Part shown: one piece after another, positions 34,901 through 44,483 of the stretch
Layout of the letters: each line of letters starts with the position of its first letter
Position numbering within the stretch: the first letter of the stretch is position 1
DNA from: Catonia carolina
Taxonomy: Eukaryota; Arthropoda; Insecta; Hemiptera; Achilidae
Reading direction: 5' to 3'
NCBI GenBank assembly: GCA_035578175.1
Contig: JAQMRL010000011.1
Span: 548,501-612,500, forward strand
DNA length: 64,000 nt
Notes under the pieces: generated by a model
What the model was told of the DNA's origin: nothing
The model's input: only the letters and a program-made list of their open reading frames with translations
Databases searched by the model: none
Program-made: the position numbers and the translations under genes

Positions 34901-37900
34901 ACTTTGGAACCATTTTTGCACACACTTTGTTCATGTTGAAACTTTCATGAAGAATCTGCCGAACACTTTCCTTGTCAATTCCTGTCAACTCAGACATTGC
35001 TCTGATTGTTAAACGGCGATCTTCTCGAACAAGTTTACCGATTTTTTCAATGTTTGCATCAGTTTTTGCTGACAATGGTCTGCCAGTGCGAGCGTCATCA
35101 CTTGTGTCTTCGCGGCCATCTTTAAATCGTTTAAACCACTCAAACACTTGTGTTCGCGATAAACAATCATCGCCGTAAACTTGTTGCAACATTACAAACG
35201 TTTCACTTGCAGATTTTCCAAGTTTGAAAAGAAATTTGATGTTAACACGCTGTTCTTTCTGTACACTCAACATTTTTCCGACGCACAGACAAAACATCAA
35301 CTACTTAGAACAGACGCCACGGGCAGACTGAGTGCAGGAGGCAGATGAAACTCGAGCAGTAGGCGGAGCAAGAGTCACGTGACAGGCCAGGCGACTTTCA
35401 GCCTTATTGCATTCGTTTTATTGTTTCACCTGTGCTAGTTCGGTTTTTTTCTAGCCGCACCTCGTATGTCATTCTGTTAGTATATGTTAGCATACTGTAT
35501 TGTTGTATATTTATAAAGATAGGCTATAAAAATGTTATGAATTTCCAACAGTTAGCTGACACTGTACGAAATGAAGATGATGCCATAGTTTTTCTGCAGC
35601 ACATCGGATTGCTTCATGATCCCCATCAGTGCCGTAATGGTCACGATATGCTTTTACCATTAAGGTACATAGAAATGATGACCTATTTAAGAAGATAATT
35701 GAAGCAATTAGAGATTTTATGCCTCCTGTATGATTTTTTTTGTTATCAATTTATTACATAGGCATATTTGTGTATAATAAAAATAAAAATGAAAATCAAA
35801 AACAACTTAAACAAGGTTGGAAGAATGTTTCATTTATGTTCAATGGATGTGGGCGAGAATGCGCTCATGTATTGACTGCATGTGAGAAGAACATGTAGTG
35901 TGTAGTGCAAATCTTTATTCAGCAGTGGGAGAACTATCACAAGGAGAACTGGAATTAATAGTAGCAGGCATATAACAGAGAAGATCCCTCTTCTCATTCC
36001 AATTTTAGTTTTCCACTATCATAGGATTTGATTCTCGGCTAATTTAAAATTCTGTTATTTTTTATCATTATACTGGTAAAATCATGGGTTACCACAAAAC
36101 GCCAAGAAAATACAATCCAAATAGCTGAAATGAGGTTTTTAAGAAAAATAAAAGGCTGCTCGAGGTTGGATCTAATACATAACAAGAAAATTAGATCTGG
36201 GTTGGGGTTGTTTAGTCTGAATAAAAAGGTAGAGCAGTACCATAATCAGTGGAGGCAACATTTGGAACGGATGCCAGAACGAGAATACCCTTTAAAGTTA
36301 CAGAATATGTTCCAGTTGGAAGAAGGGAGGTGGGAAGACCTCAAAGAAGATGGCAGTAGTCGAGATGTTGTGCGGGTTGGAATATCTTGTGTTTGTTTGC
36401 ATGTATAGGTTTGCTTGTGAGTTCGGAACAGGCTTATGTCTAATCCTTGATAGTAAGAAGAAGAAAACTGGTAAAATATTTGGCACTCTATTTACTCATT
36501 GATGATCTCTGCTGTTAATTAAACCAAATAATTACCTCAGGAGTTGCTAAATTAGTAAACGTGTCATCAATCATATTCGGAATTTGGTTACCACATTTAA
36601 CAAAGTTTTACCATCAGAAGCCTCTTATATAAAACCACAAAGATGTATATTTCACTCACCTGTCCATAATCGGCCAGCAGGATCTACCTTGGCATCATTA
36701 AGTTGTGTGGGACTATCTTTAGATTCAAAGCTTGCAATAAATTGTGGATCATCTATGTTTGGATTTGTTCCATCCCAATTAATTGTGAAAATATTATTCT
36801 TGTCGCTGGTCACAAATTTATTTTTTTGACCTTCTACTGGAATTATGAATGTTGGGGAATGTTCACCTAAAATAATACAAACACAAAAATGATTAAATTT
36901 TCATAAATATTTAATTACTTATGGATATTTTAATAAATAAATTCTCTGTTGGTTGTAATATTTAATAGAATTCATAGGATTCATTCCTTACATAGGTTTA
37001 TTCACAACGTAGTTCTTCACCATTATGCACCTCATGTGATTGATGATAATGGTATAAAAAAAATGATGACTCGATGATATACAATCTGCTATAAACAAGT
37101 TCCCGATATAAAATCAATTATTCCTGCAATTTACATTGAACTCGTGGTTATGAAGTGACATCCACTAAATGTTTAACTCGTGTATCCTGTACCTGCACAG
37201 TTACATGAACAGCATTTTTGAAAAACCTATTTCATTTTGATTCATTCCTGGAACATTGAATAATATACCTAAGATACTTTTTATGTGGATTCTTGTCCAA
37301 ATTTATTTAGTCCTTTAAGGAAAATTTTACTGTCTCTGTTCCAGAAACTAGGATCTAAAGGAATAGACTATAACATCGTTCTTACTTCAACAGTGTATCC
37401 ATACAATACAATAGAACTAAAATTGGTCACTGACTTATTTAATAGCGCTTAGTTAAACCATCTTGTGCATTAAATGAAGATTCAAATCCCGGTTATGTTA
37501 ATAAACATTTTTTGGGTTAAAAAGATTACTTCATCATCATTCTTTTTATTCATCTTCCAGGTTTTCACAAGTCAGGCCCAACACAACTCCTCTCCACCTG
37601 TCTCTATTGTGTAACCATCTCTCCTCCAGTGTTCTCTTAGAATCTCATCTTTTTCCCAATTCATCCATAACTGAAACCATCCACTTTACTTTTGGTTTGC
37701 CCCTTGGTCTTTTTCCCTCCATCTCCAAGTACAACATCCTTTTAGGCAGTTTACCCTCTCCTATCTTTATGACATGACCAAACCTTTGTCTGACCAACCC
37801 TTCTTATCAGGCTGTCTATTCTCAACTGCTTCCTAATTGCATCACTTCTCATTCTATCCCTTATTGTTTTTCCTAACATACTACTTTTAACTTCATTTCT

Positions 37901-38388
37901 GTCTCCTTCATCCTACTCTCTGCTTTCCTTCCAACTATCCATGTTTCTGCTGCATGTGTCAGTATTGGCACAAAGTATGCATTATACATAGTTTTTTTAC
38001 AATGCACAGGATTTCCTTGATCCGAAACTAAACTCCTAATACTTCGGAAGAAACTGCTTGCGTTCTGCACCCTTTTACTTAATTCCTTTTCCAATTTTTT
38101 GTCTGATGAGAAAACAGCACTAAAATAAATATATAAATTCTTTAACTTCCTTTAGCACCTTACCATGCAGCCTTAAAAAGATCACTCACACAAACCAATT
38201 TTTTTATAAACAATTCTGTACGTACCGTTTGCTATAACTGCTGTAGCATGTTTATTCCCTTTAGGTTTATAACTATGGACTGTATTTCCCTTAAAATTGA
38301 TATAATAAAGAGTTTCAGTTGCAGCGTCCCAATGTGGACCTTCTGCCAGTGCTATTGGAGGTGTTACTTTTTCAACCTTTATTGACAT
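28714..38388 (-). CDS. Regucalcin / SMP-30-like protein (five coding exons, complete)
   Basis: SMP-30 proteins are cytosolic six-bladed beta-propellers that bind Ca2+ or other divalent metals and hydrolyse lactones (gluconolactonase). Insect relatives include the luciferin-regenerating enzyme. Exons 38388-38226, 36866-36660, 33101-32883, 30797-30685 and 28944-28714 join in phase to 933 nt, or 310 codons plus a TGA stop, close to the usual ~300. Metal ligands known in the family align with E16 (LAEGPHW), N163 (LSNGLAW) and D215 (IPDGMTVD). The hallmark LNDAKVDPAGRLW (110-122) is present. The substrate-binding Arg of the human enzyme in this motif appears as Gln109 here, so substrate choice may differ. 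The ATG directly follows a TTTTAG acceptor, so a noncoding exon lies upstream. Confidence 0.95.
28945..30122. other. Regucalcin-like intron 4, left part, nothing recognised
   Basis: AT-rich sequence between exon 5 and a small MITE. No coding or repeat signal was recognised. Confidence 0.45.
30123..30485. mobile_element. 363-bp TA-flanked MITE
   Basis: Ends GAGCGGATGCCAAATAAGCT and (complement) GAGCAGACGCCAAATAAGCT are flanked by TA (30121-30122 and 30486-30487). They match at 24 of the first 26 positions or nearly so. No ORF. A TA target fits a Tc1/mariner-driven MITE. It lies in regucalcin-like intron 4. Confidence 0.78.
30685..30797 (-). CDS. Regucalcin-like exon 4
   Basis: 113 nt, ending in phase 0 at GTATGT. 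It encodes NQQVLYDFKKNNLPGIPDGM, then TVDAEGKVIVAVFGGGV. The third metal ligand, D215, is in IPDGM. Confidence 0.93.
30798..31408. other. Intron 3 segment with an unclassified GC-richer patch
   Basis: AT-rich to about 31180, then a less AT-rich patch (31180-31390) with short self-complementary words such as CAATTTGTTGG and ACGTTCGGAGACGT. I could not classify it. It abuts repeat R copy F. Confidence 0.35.
31409..31996 (+). repeat. Repeat family R, copy F (3' truncated)
   Basis: It starts TTTTTACTTTCTCTTGCCC and keeps the family order (CCCCAAAAAACATAC, the GTGTGTCTG tract, ACCACTACAGGACC, GGTCAACCGGAAGTA). It stops in the middle of the second internal repeat unit. It lies in regucalcin-like intron 3. 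Confidence 0.8.
32359..32391. repeat. Perfect 33-bp palindrome
   Basis: TGTATAGAACTACTAC, one central A, then the exact complement GTAGTAGTTCTATACA. With 16-bp arms and a single-base spacer it could extrude as a cruciform. It lies in regucalcin-like intron 3. Confidence 0.9.
32560..32715 (+). repeat. Possible diverged relative of the 44.5/46.0-kb inverted repeat
   Basis: CTTTTCAGAAG..., then TGTACTGATAAGCTGG, GAGAAAGGTAATGGCA and CTTCTTGTTTTACAG, follow the order of motifs at 44730-44830. The match is weak. Confidence 0.35.
32883..33101 (-). CDS. Regucalcin-like exon 3
   Basis: 219 nt, phase 1 in and out, with an ACAG acceptor and a GTAAGT donor. It encodes TMGKEISGQPGEFEVEKGAL, then ITLSNGLAWSLD with metal ligand N163. 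Confidence 0.93.
33102..34143. other. Regucalcin-like intron 2, right of exon 3, nothing recognised
   Basis: AT-rich intron up to the mariner insertion. No open frame or repeat of note. Confidence 0.45.
34144..35464 (-). mobile_element. Full-length mariner element
   Basis: A 1,321-bp element flanked by TA (34142-34143 and 35465-35466). Terminal repeats of about 28 bp start CGAGGTGTGGCTAGAAAAAA at the left and CGAGGTGCGGCTAGAAAAAA at the right (complement), with one mismatch. It encodes an uninterrupted transposase. It lies in regucalcin-like intron 2 in the same orientation as the gene. Confidence 0.96.
34203..35273 (-). CDS. Mariner transposase, intact DD34D
   Basis: 356 residues from the ATG at 35273 (MLSVQKEQRVNIKFLFKLGK); an in-frame ATG at 35297 would add eight. 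The usual mariner length is about 340-360. The HTH region (about 1-115) contains VFEWFKRFKDG and the GRP hook (TGRPLS). The WVPEGQ-type linker is present. The catalytic triad is CDESW, HQDNAPAH and YSPDLAPSDFF, with 34 residues between the last two Asp. The first block reads CDES where the consensus is often GDET, a change whose effect is unknown. There are no stops or frameshifts, so activity is possible but unproven. Confidence 0.95.
   Translation of the reverse strand: MLSVQKEQRVNIKFLFKLGKSASETFVMLQQVYGDDCLSRTQVFEWFKRFKDGREDTSDDARTGRPLSAKTDANIEKIGKLVREDRRLTIRAMSELTGIDKESVRQILHESFNMNKVCAKMVPKCLTIEQKERQRMICSDILENIETDPTFLQNVITCDESWFFTYDPETKRQSMHWKSPDSPRQKKARMSKSKFKAMMIVFFDVKGIVHIDWVPEGQTVNQHYYISVLTTLRERVRRKRNDLWKKKTWILHQDNAPAHNALSVKTFLANHNIPILDHPPYSPDLAPSDFFLFPKVKSALKGTRFESVEAVKEKATEVMYGLTENDLQHCYEQWKIRMERCIDRGGEYIEGDNIKL
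35465..36059. other. Intron 2 segment, nothing firm
   Basis: Right of the mariner. A short open frame (35534-35698, QLADTVRNEDDAIVFLQHIG) resembles the start of ISXO2/MULE-like transposase genes preceded by a zinc-binding block (CRNGHDMLL), but it is too short to claim. Confidence 0.35.
36060..36405 (+). pseudogene. LINE reverse-transcriptase C-terminal fragment
   Basis: The plus strand reads IQIAEMRFLRKIKGCSRLDL, then YHNQWRQHLERMPEREYPLK, the end of an insect non-LTR RT (thumb/connection segment followed by the WRQHLERM motif). It is 5'-truncated and lacks the catalytic YADD. It lies in regucalcin-like intron 2. Confidence 0.72.
36660..36866 (-). CDS. Regucalcin-like exon 2
   Basis: 207 nt, phase 1 in and out, with a TTTTAG acceptor and a GTGAGT donor. 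It encodes GEHSPTFIIPVEGQKNKFVT through QLNDAKVDPAGRLWTG, with the substrate-site Asn111-Asp112. Confidence 0.93.
36867..37528. other. Regucalcin-like intron 1, left part, nothing recognised
   Basis: AT-rich sequence with no clear repeat. Confidence 0.45.
37529..38115 (-). pseudogene. LINE family L 3' end, copy 1
   Basis: The minus strand reads ELSKRVQNASSFFRSIRSLV, then CKKTMYNAYFVPILTHAAET and TWIVGRKAESRM, followed by a shifted C-terminal region and an (ATGATG)n tail at 37540-37529. This is the thumb/C-terminal region of a non-LTR RT (the YNAYFVPILTYGAETW motif). Two more 3' ends of the same family lie at 39826 and 44883. It sits in regucalcin-like intron 1, 110 bp from exon 1. Confidence 0.75.
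38226..38388 (-). CDS. Regucalcin-like exon 1
   Basis: 163 nt, ending in phase 1 at GTACGT. It encodes MSIKVEKVTPPIALAEGPHW (metal ligand E16), then the first propeller strand pair (ETLYYINFKGNTVHSYKPKG). Confidence 0.93.
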
Positions 38389-39825
38389 CTAAAACAAAAA
38401 ACAAAGATAATATTAAAGTAATTTTAAAGAAAATAATCCATATACATGAAATTTTAACGAAAAAATTAAATTTGTTAGGATAATCATTGAAATGTTATAT
38501 TCTTCAGAATTTATTTAGTGTATTTCAGAATTTAATCAAAAATTATAAATAGTTCAAGTTGTAAAGTGTATTTTTATATCATTTAGAACATACCATAAAA
38601 TAAATTCGGTGATAGTTGTAACTTAAAATAACATGAAAGAATGAAAATGTACGCGAAAAACTGCTATAGTTGTTCTAAATACATAAATTAATTATTTTCA
38701 GAATCTATTGGTAATTTACACTGCAAGTATCTTGTAGTAGTACTAAAAATATTTACTGCATATATCACTTTACATACTGGATTTAATTTACAATGAATTT
38801 TTCATGATAGCAAAGATAAATTTGTAAACAATTAGTAAATAAACACTTGAAAATTTTATAATTCAAAATTATTACTGTATTAAATTAACATAAAAAATAC
38901 CTAGTAAATCAATGTCAATAAAATGTCAAATGTTATTTTCGCAATAAAAATTAAAATAACTCTTATGTTTTTAGATAGAGATAAAAAAATACAAAAGAAA
39001 AATAAAAAAAATAAAAGGCAATGACACTAAATAAAAATTATAGCTATAATAAGTAATAAACAATGGTATTACAAAGTGCACATTAAAGAAGAGAAGAAGC
39101 TTACAAAGTATAGGGGAGATAAGATAAGTTGACTTTGTATAACATTAAACTCATTTAGTTTTTATATTAACGAAGTAAAATTGGAAGAAAATTTGTGGTT
39201 AAGAAAATAAGAAACAATACCATGAATTAATTCATTCAGATTGATTTTGTAGTAACAACTTTGAAGGTTAGCTATACAATATAAAACCCTGTTTTTAAAT
39301 TATAAGACGCAACAAAAGTATAAAGACTATTATTGTATCACACCTTTTCTGAATCATTCAACAAAATATAAATTTAAATAATAAAATATTTAATGTTCCT
39401 GAGCCGTCTAGTACGTTATTAGTTAAAATATTTTTTTAAAAAGTTAAGTCATGTCAGTTAAGTAAATTTGTACATTGATCAGCTGAAAGTAAAACATATT
39501 ACTATTACCTACTTGGCAACTTCAAAAAAAAATCTTGAATGTTTGAATTACTCAACTAATTACTTATTCTTAGTTGATAGGATGGCTGACTAAAAAAAAT
39601 TAACATCATGAAGTTTTGCTTGCTTTTACACAGACAGTAAGAGATTGTTGGAGAGGGAAAACTTCTCCAGTCTTCTGCTGGCACACGTGCTCAGGCAAAT
39701 ATTAACTAAATTGTTTTATAATAGGTGTTGCTATTAAACTTGAAGCTTCTATTTCTTAAATCTTGAAAAAAGTGAATTAATTTGGGGAAATTAAAATGAT
39801 AGTTTATGAAATAACAATTATGTCA
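38389..39825. other. Upstream of regucalcin-like ATG, nothing recognised
   Basis: About 1.4 kb of very AT-rich sequence. It should include part of a 5' UTR intron, because a splice acceptor abuts the start codon, but I cannot place the leader exon or promoter. Confidence 0.45.
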
Positions 39826-40335
39826 AAAGTTACTATGTATTGTAAGGAAATTATGTATAATGCATATTTTGTGCCAATACTGACTAATACAGCAGAAACA
39901 TGGATAGGTAGAAGGAAAGTTAAGAGTAGATTTGTTGGTGGTAGAAATCAAGTCCAAGAAGAATATGCTAGGGAAGACACGAAGAGATAGAATGAGAGAT
40001 GATTTAATTAGAAATCAAAATTGAAAATGGAAAGCCTCATAAGGTGGGTTGGACACACAAAGCTGGGATGATGGGTTATGTCAGTAGGATTGAGGAGCGT
40101 AAACTGCTTGAAAGGATGTCGTACTTGAAGATGGAGTGGAAAGACCAAAAGCTTGACCAAGCGTGAATAGAATGGTTTCAGTTATGGATGAATTGGAAAA
40201 AGATGCAATGCCAAGAGAGTAATGGAAGAGCATTAGTCCAGGGACAGAGAGAGGTGGAGAGGAGTAATATTGGACCCGACCCTAGTAAACCTGGAAGAGA
40301 GGTAATGAGGATGATGACAATGATGATGAACATGT
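39826..40335 (+). pseudogene. LINE family L 3' end, copy 2
   Basis: The plus strand reads CKEIMYNAYFVPILTNTAET, then W, as in copy 1. The nucleotide line GGATGAATTGGAAAAAGATG and the ending CCTGGAAGAGAGGTAATGAG with a GATGATGA-rich tail are shared with copies 1 and 3. It is broken by frameshifts. Confidence 0.75.
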
Positions 40336-41940
40336 CAAACTATTTTAATAAACTGTAGACAGGGGCAGATTTAAACAGGTTGAATAGACTGCAGCCTGTA
40401 TAGCAAATTTTAAAGAAGAAGAGTTTTTTACAAGGCTAAGTATTTTAAATAAGCATTTGGTACTGATTGGTCCTTTAAAATAGTTTATATTACTTTAATT
40501 TTTTAATAAATATGTTCATAATTGTTCAAACTATTTTTATTAATACACAGACAGACTGAAACAAAACTAATCTTGAATTAATTCATGGTTATTTTAACAA
40601 TAACCAATAAAATTAAATTTAATCCAGCCAATGTGTGTGTACAATCAGGTAAATGGTGGCAAAACTAAATCCGGCCATAGTAGAGCCTTGAAATTTCTTC
40701 TTCCAACTGGATTATGGTTTCAAAGAATTTTCCTTTCAAAAATTTCACGTTTTATTGATGTTTCAGCAAAAATGAATGTTCCTATATCAAAATCAAAAGG
40801 TTCTATATATTTAGAAACGCGCACTATTAGAATTTCTCAAAGAATTAAAATTTTTTAAAACAAAACTCTCTCTATTGAAAATCAATCTATTTGATTATGG
40901 AGGGCTTACAAAAATACAAACATTATTTTCAAGTAGTAAAATTTTTTACAAAGATCTAACTATTCCTAAATTAAATTGTAAAAAAATTATCAAATGTTAT
41001 CAATCTTTAGATACACCCTATACTACATCTTTGTGCTAAGATAAAAGGCAACGTCCTGTAAATCATCTAAACTAGGTCTACCAAAAACTATAAACAACTA
41101 GTAATACTTCAATATAAACTTGACACATATTTCTATTGTAACACAATAAAGTAAAACTGGTTTTTAGTTTTAAAATAATTTTAGATTACAGTTAGAGGTA
41201 GACCTATATTATCACCTAATAAAACAATAAATAATATTAAATGATCATAAAACTGTTACCATCATAATTAACATTTTTTTAAATTTTTATATAGAATATT
41301 TTTCATTCTATATTAAAATGGAGCAATTATTAAGCAAAATTGTTATATTTTTTTACAAATCTTGCTTACATTTTCATTGTGTACTGATAGGTGAAACTAG
41401 AATGCAGTTTTTTTCTGTTTATTTTTACGAAATTTTCGAGCTGTGGTAGTATGTACTATTAATTTTTTATGAGGGCTGCCCATTTTCGTTTTTCGAATTG
41501 CCAAAAATTAAAAATTATGTATACTTCCATATTACTAGTGTATGAGAATACAAAGAAGTAGGTACAAAGGTTCAATTCCTAGCTAGGATTTTAACTATTT
41601 TGATGTATTAAAACTCATTGTAACTATTTCACAACCGACTCTATTGTTAAAGTTCGAGACTTTAACTGAACAAAAACGTTTTTGTATCTGTACTCAGTTT
41701 AGCTGTATTTTTAAAGATACAAAAAAAAGTTAGTATAAAAAATCAACTTTTGTATTGAATGATTTATTAAAGTTAAAAGTTTTAGTATCTTTGAAGCTAA
41801 TAGTTAACAGCTTTAATAATATAAAATATTGGGTGGACAAAAATAAAAATTTAATAGCGCCTACGACTAAATTTTCAGCCAATATTTTTTTAATATTAAC
41901 TTTAAATATTGTTTTCTTTTCCAATTAAAGATTTTTCGAC
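40336..41940. other. Intergenic, nothing recognised
   Basis: AT-rich sequence. GGTTCAATTCCTAGCTAGGA at 41569 resembles the B-box part of SINE family 2, but no further match surrounds it. Confidence 0.45.
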
Positions 41941-41944
41941 TCCT

Positions 41945-42380
41945 CCTTGGTGCAGTCTATGGACCATCTCTGAGTGAATTAGTATGGTGCACTGGAATTA
42001 TTGGAATAAAACTTTGGACTGGACACAATAAAAGAATGATGGGCACTGTATTCCGTACTTTTGCTTGTGAAATACTTGTTCTGTGCAGGAAGTAACTCAG
42101 GGTGGTTATGGAAGTGTTAACGGAACATTGTCACCATTGGAAGCATTTATAAATGAGGATCTTTAGCGGTAACCTGGTATGTAGGTTGTGTAAACAGGGA
42201 GAAAAATTTGCCTCCTATATTTTCTTTGTGTGTGAAGCATTGATCAATAGGAGGTATTGAATCTTCAGGCAAATAAACTTGGGAGTGCAATCTTTCACAG
42301 AAAGACTTAGTGAAAAGTCTCCTGAAATTTCTACAAGGGAAGGGTCTGTTGGCTGAGTGATTGAATAATACAATATACTC
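41945..42380 (+). pseudogene. LINE C-terminal fragment (after RNase H)
   Basis: It aligns by nucleotide with 47140-47310 (GGACACAATAAAAGAATG against AGACACAATAAGAGAATG). In broken frames it reads LVCRLCKQGEKF, then FFVCEALINRR, the Cys-Cys-Cys tail found after the RNase H domain of I/R1-type LINEs (family knowledge). Confidence 0.68.
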
Positions 42381-42440
42381 TCAAGAGCTTTCAGTGTTAC
42401 GAGAATGAAAGGACTGCCTCATTCATCCTTTATAATCTAA

Positions 42441-42518
42441 TCCACAGTGGTTCATATGCAATGCTGAAGTTCCTGGGTTTGATTCCTGGTCAGGATCTGG
42501 AAAATTTTTACATGTTTA
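42441..42518 (+). mobile_element. SINE family 2, fragment
   Basis: CAGTGGTTCATATGCAATGC followed by CTGGGTTTGATTCCTGGTCA (B box) and GGATCTGGAAAATTTTTAC. It matches the copy at 44224. Its 3' side ends exactly where MITE family H copy 2 begins. Confidence 0.62.
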
Positions 42519-42519
42519 A

Positions 42520-43122
42520 GGGTGGTTAGACGGAATGTGATCTGCGTCCTCTGTTCCGGGACAAATAAACGAACTCCGATCTGAATGGCGATCTTCTCTG
42601 TCACACAGAATGCAATCAGTTCATTTAGTCAGTTGCGATGAGTTCTACATCACGAGAGGAAGAAGCTGTTACTCTTTTGTTGTTATCTCTTAAAAAAAAC
42701 TGAACAGTCTGGTTACACAATATAAATGAAAAAAGATTACAGTTTGGAGAATAACTATGTATAGAACTTTCATCACATGAAGACCGCTTTTACAGATATT
42801 TTCATGTCCAATCTCAAATAAATAGTGACAATAACGAAATTGCCTCAATGAACTTTTCTACTTTGAATGACATATCGTAACTTTGTGACCAACAGTATAC
42901 AATTTATACAACTAACATGTTTGGATCGCAATGGGTTCAGTTTCAAACTGTTCTTTAGATGCATTCAGTTTCTGCCCACAGTGTTCTGCTACTGCCCGAA
43001 CATTCAGAACGCACTCTGCATGCCACACTTTGCTACTAACCACACCATACAAAAAATATTTTGCACGCTACTATCAATTGCCCGGAACGCAGGACATAGA
43101 TCGCATTCTATGTGGCAGGCCC
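42520..43122. mobile_element. hAT-like MITE family H, copy 2
   Basis: About 603 bp. The left end GGGTGGTTAGACGGAATGTG corresponds to the right end of copy 1. The right end (complement GGGCCTGCCACATAGAATGC) corresponds to its left end, so the two copies are inverted. The flanking 8-mers ATGTTTAA and TTTTTTAA agree at 6 of 8 positions, compatible with an old hAT-type duplication. The two overlapping open frames inside are shadows. Confidence 0.7.
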
Positions 43123-44223
43123 TTTTTTAAACCCACTGTTCCTTAACACAAAATACTTGCTAATAAACTAGCTGTTGATGAGACTTAAAACAAACTATGA
43201 GTAAAAAGAGAGATTTTTCTAAATTTTGTATTAATACCTCAAAAATAAGGTTAACACTTCTTTTATATCAATCATATGGTTTCAGCTTCTAATACCATAA
43301 AATTATCTTTCAAGGTAAGTAGCTATGATAAAAATGTTTTAGCCCCTAACCAAGAATTAAACACAGGACCTCTGATTTAGACAATCAGTATACTACAAAT
43401 TGTGGTTAAAAACTTTTGTTAAATTGCTATTTTGTTTCTATTATTTAAAAAAAATTAAAAGAATATGTAACAAAAAGTTTAAGGAATGCGTAGTCTTTCA
43501 TCAATTTTGTATTCTGGTGACTCAAAATGCGTCATTGCACACCATGAAACTTTTGAAACCAAGTCACATATCTGTCAACATGAATACACTACGTAAAATA
43601 CACATTTCTGTCAGAATATTATTTAAAAATAAAAATAAATTAAAACATTAAGCCAGTTATATACAGGCTATGTTAAATTCATTTAAAAAAACTGAAATGA
43701 CAACTATAATACAATAATAGTTTAATAAATAACAACATTTTATGAAACGTTTCTTAAATACTAGACAAATGATTTTGAAAACTAAAGATTGCTGTAGTTT
43801 GCCTTGAAGTATAAAATAGAAAATAACAACCGACCACTGAATAAAAAAAAAGGTTAAAAAGACCAGTTTTCGTAATAAATTTAGGAACTGGATCTTTTTT
43901 AAAATCTACAGTACAGCATCTTAAAACGACAACTAGTAGATAATTAATTGTAATCTGAAAAGAAATTAACGTTTCAACAGAAATTTAAAACATTTCACTG
44001 GGAAAGTATTTTCTTTTAAAAAAAGTGAGGTATTTTTCCCATCTGTTTCTCTTGAACAATGTCAAAGTACTTCAATTTTTAAATTAAAACGGAAAAATTT
44101 GAACATTCTTAAATATTTTAGTAATAGTTCACTTTATATGTATAATACCAAGAGGGCCAGTGGAAGGGTTACATTAAAATTGATTTTGCAGACATCACTA
44201 TGTGAATAAACATTACATATGCC
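43123..44223. other. Intergenic, one SINE family 2 remnant
   Basis: AT-rich sequence with no gene. At 43341-43404 the minus strand contains a tRNA-like stretch (TGTTTAATTCTTGGTTAGG) like the B-box region of SINE family 2. Confidence 0.4.
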
Positions 44224-44400
44224 TACCTCCATAGCATAGTGGTAGCATGCAAGCCTACAACGCGGATGTCCTGGGTTTGATTCCTGGCTAGGGTCTGGAA
44301 ATAATTGCAAGTAAAAACCCATCTATTCAGTTAGATAACCCACCGTTGTTGCTTAGAACCAAGATGATGATGCAACTTTAAATAAACTAAAAAAAATTAC
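44224..44400 (+). mobile_element. SINE family 2 (tRNA-derived head)
   Basis: A box TAGCATAGTGG (matches TRGCNNAGYGG) at about 44234 and B box GGTTTGATTCC at about 44273, followed by the family tail GGCTAGGGTCTGGAAATAAT and a diverged body with an A-rich end. No clear target duplication. Confidence 0.72.
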
Positions 44401-44483
44401 TACAAAGTATTATGAAATAAATTCTGAATTAAGAACTTCATCTATTTTGGAAACAGAAAATTATTATCAGCATTGTAGGTAAA

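Noticed and set aside
34972..35178. Plus-strand frame opposite the mariner transposase
   Set aside because: Antisense shadow of the conserved transposase frame.
35534..35698. Possible host zinc-finger gene fragment (CRNGHDM)
   Set aside because: Too short, with no splice context. At most it is a transposase remnant.
42867..43146. Two overlapping plus-strand frames rich in Cys, Phe and Thr
   Set aside because: They lie inside hAT-like MITE copy 2, and the same sequence is closed in copy 1.
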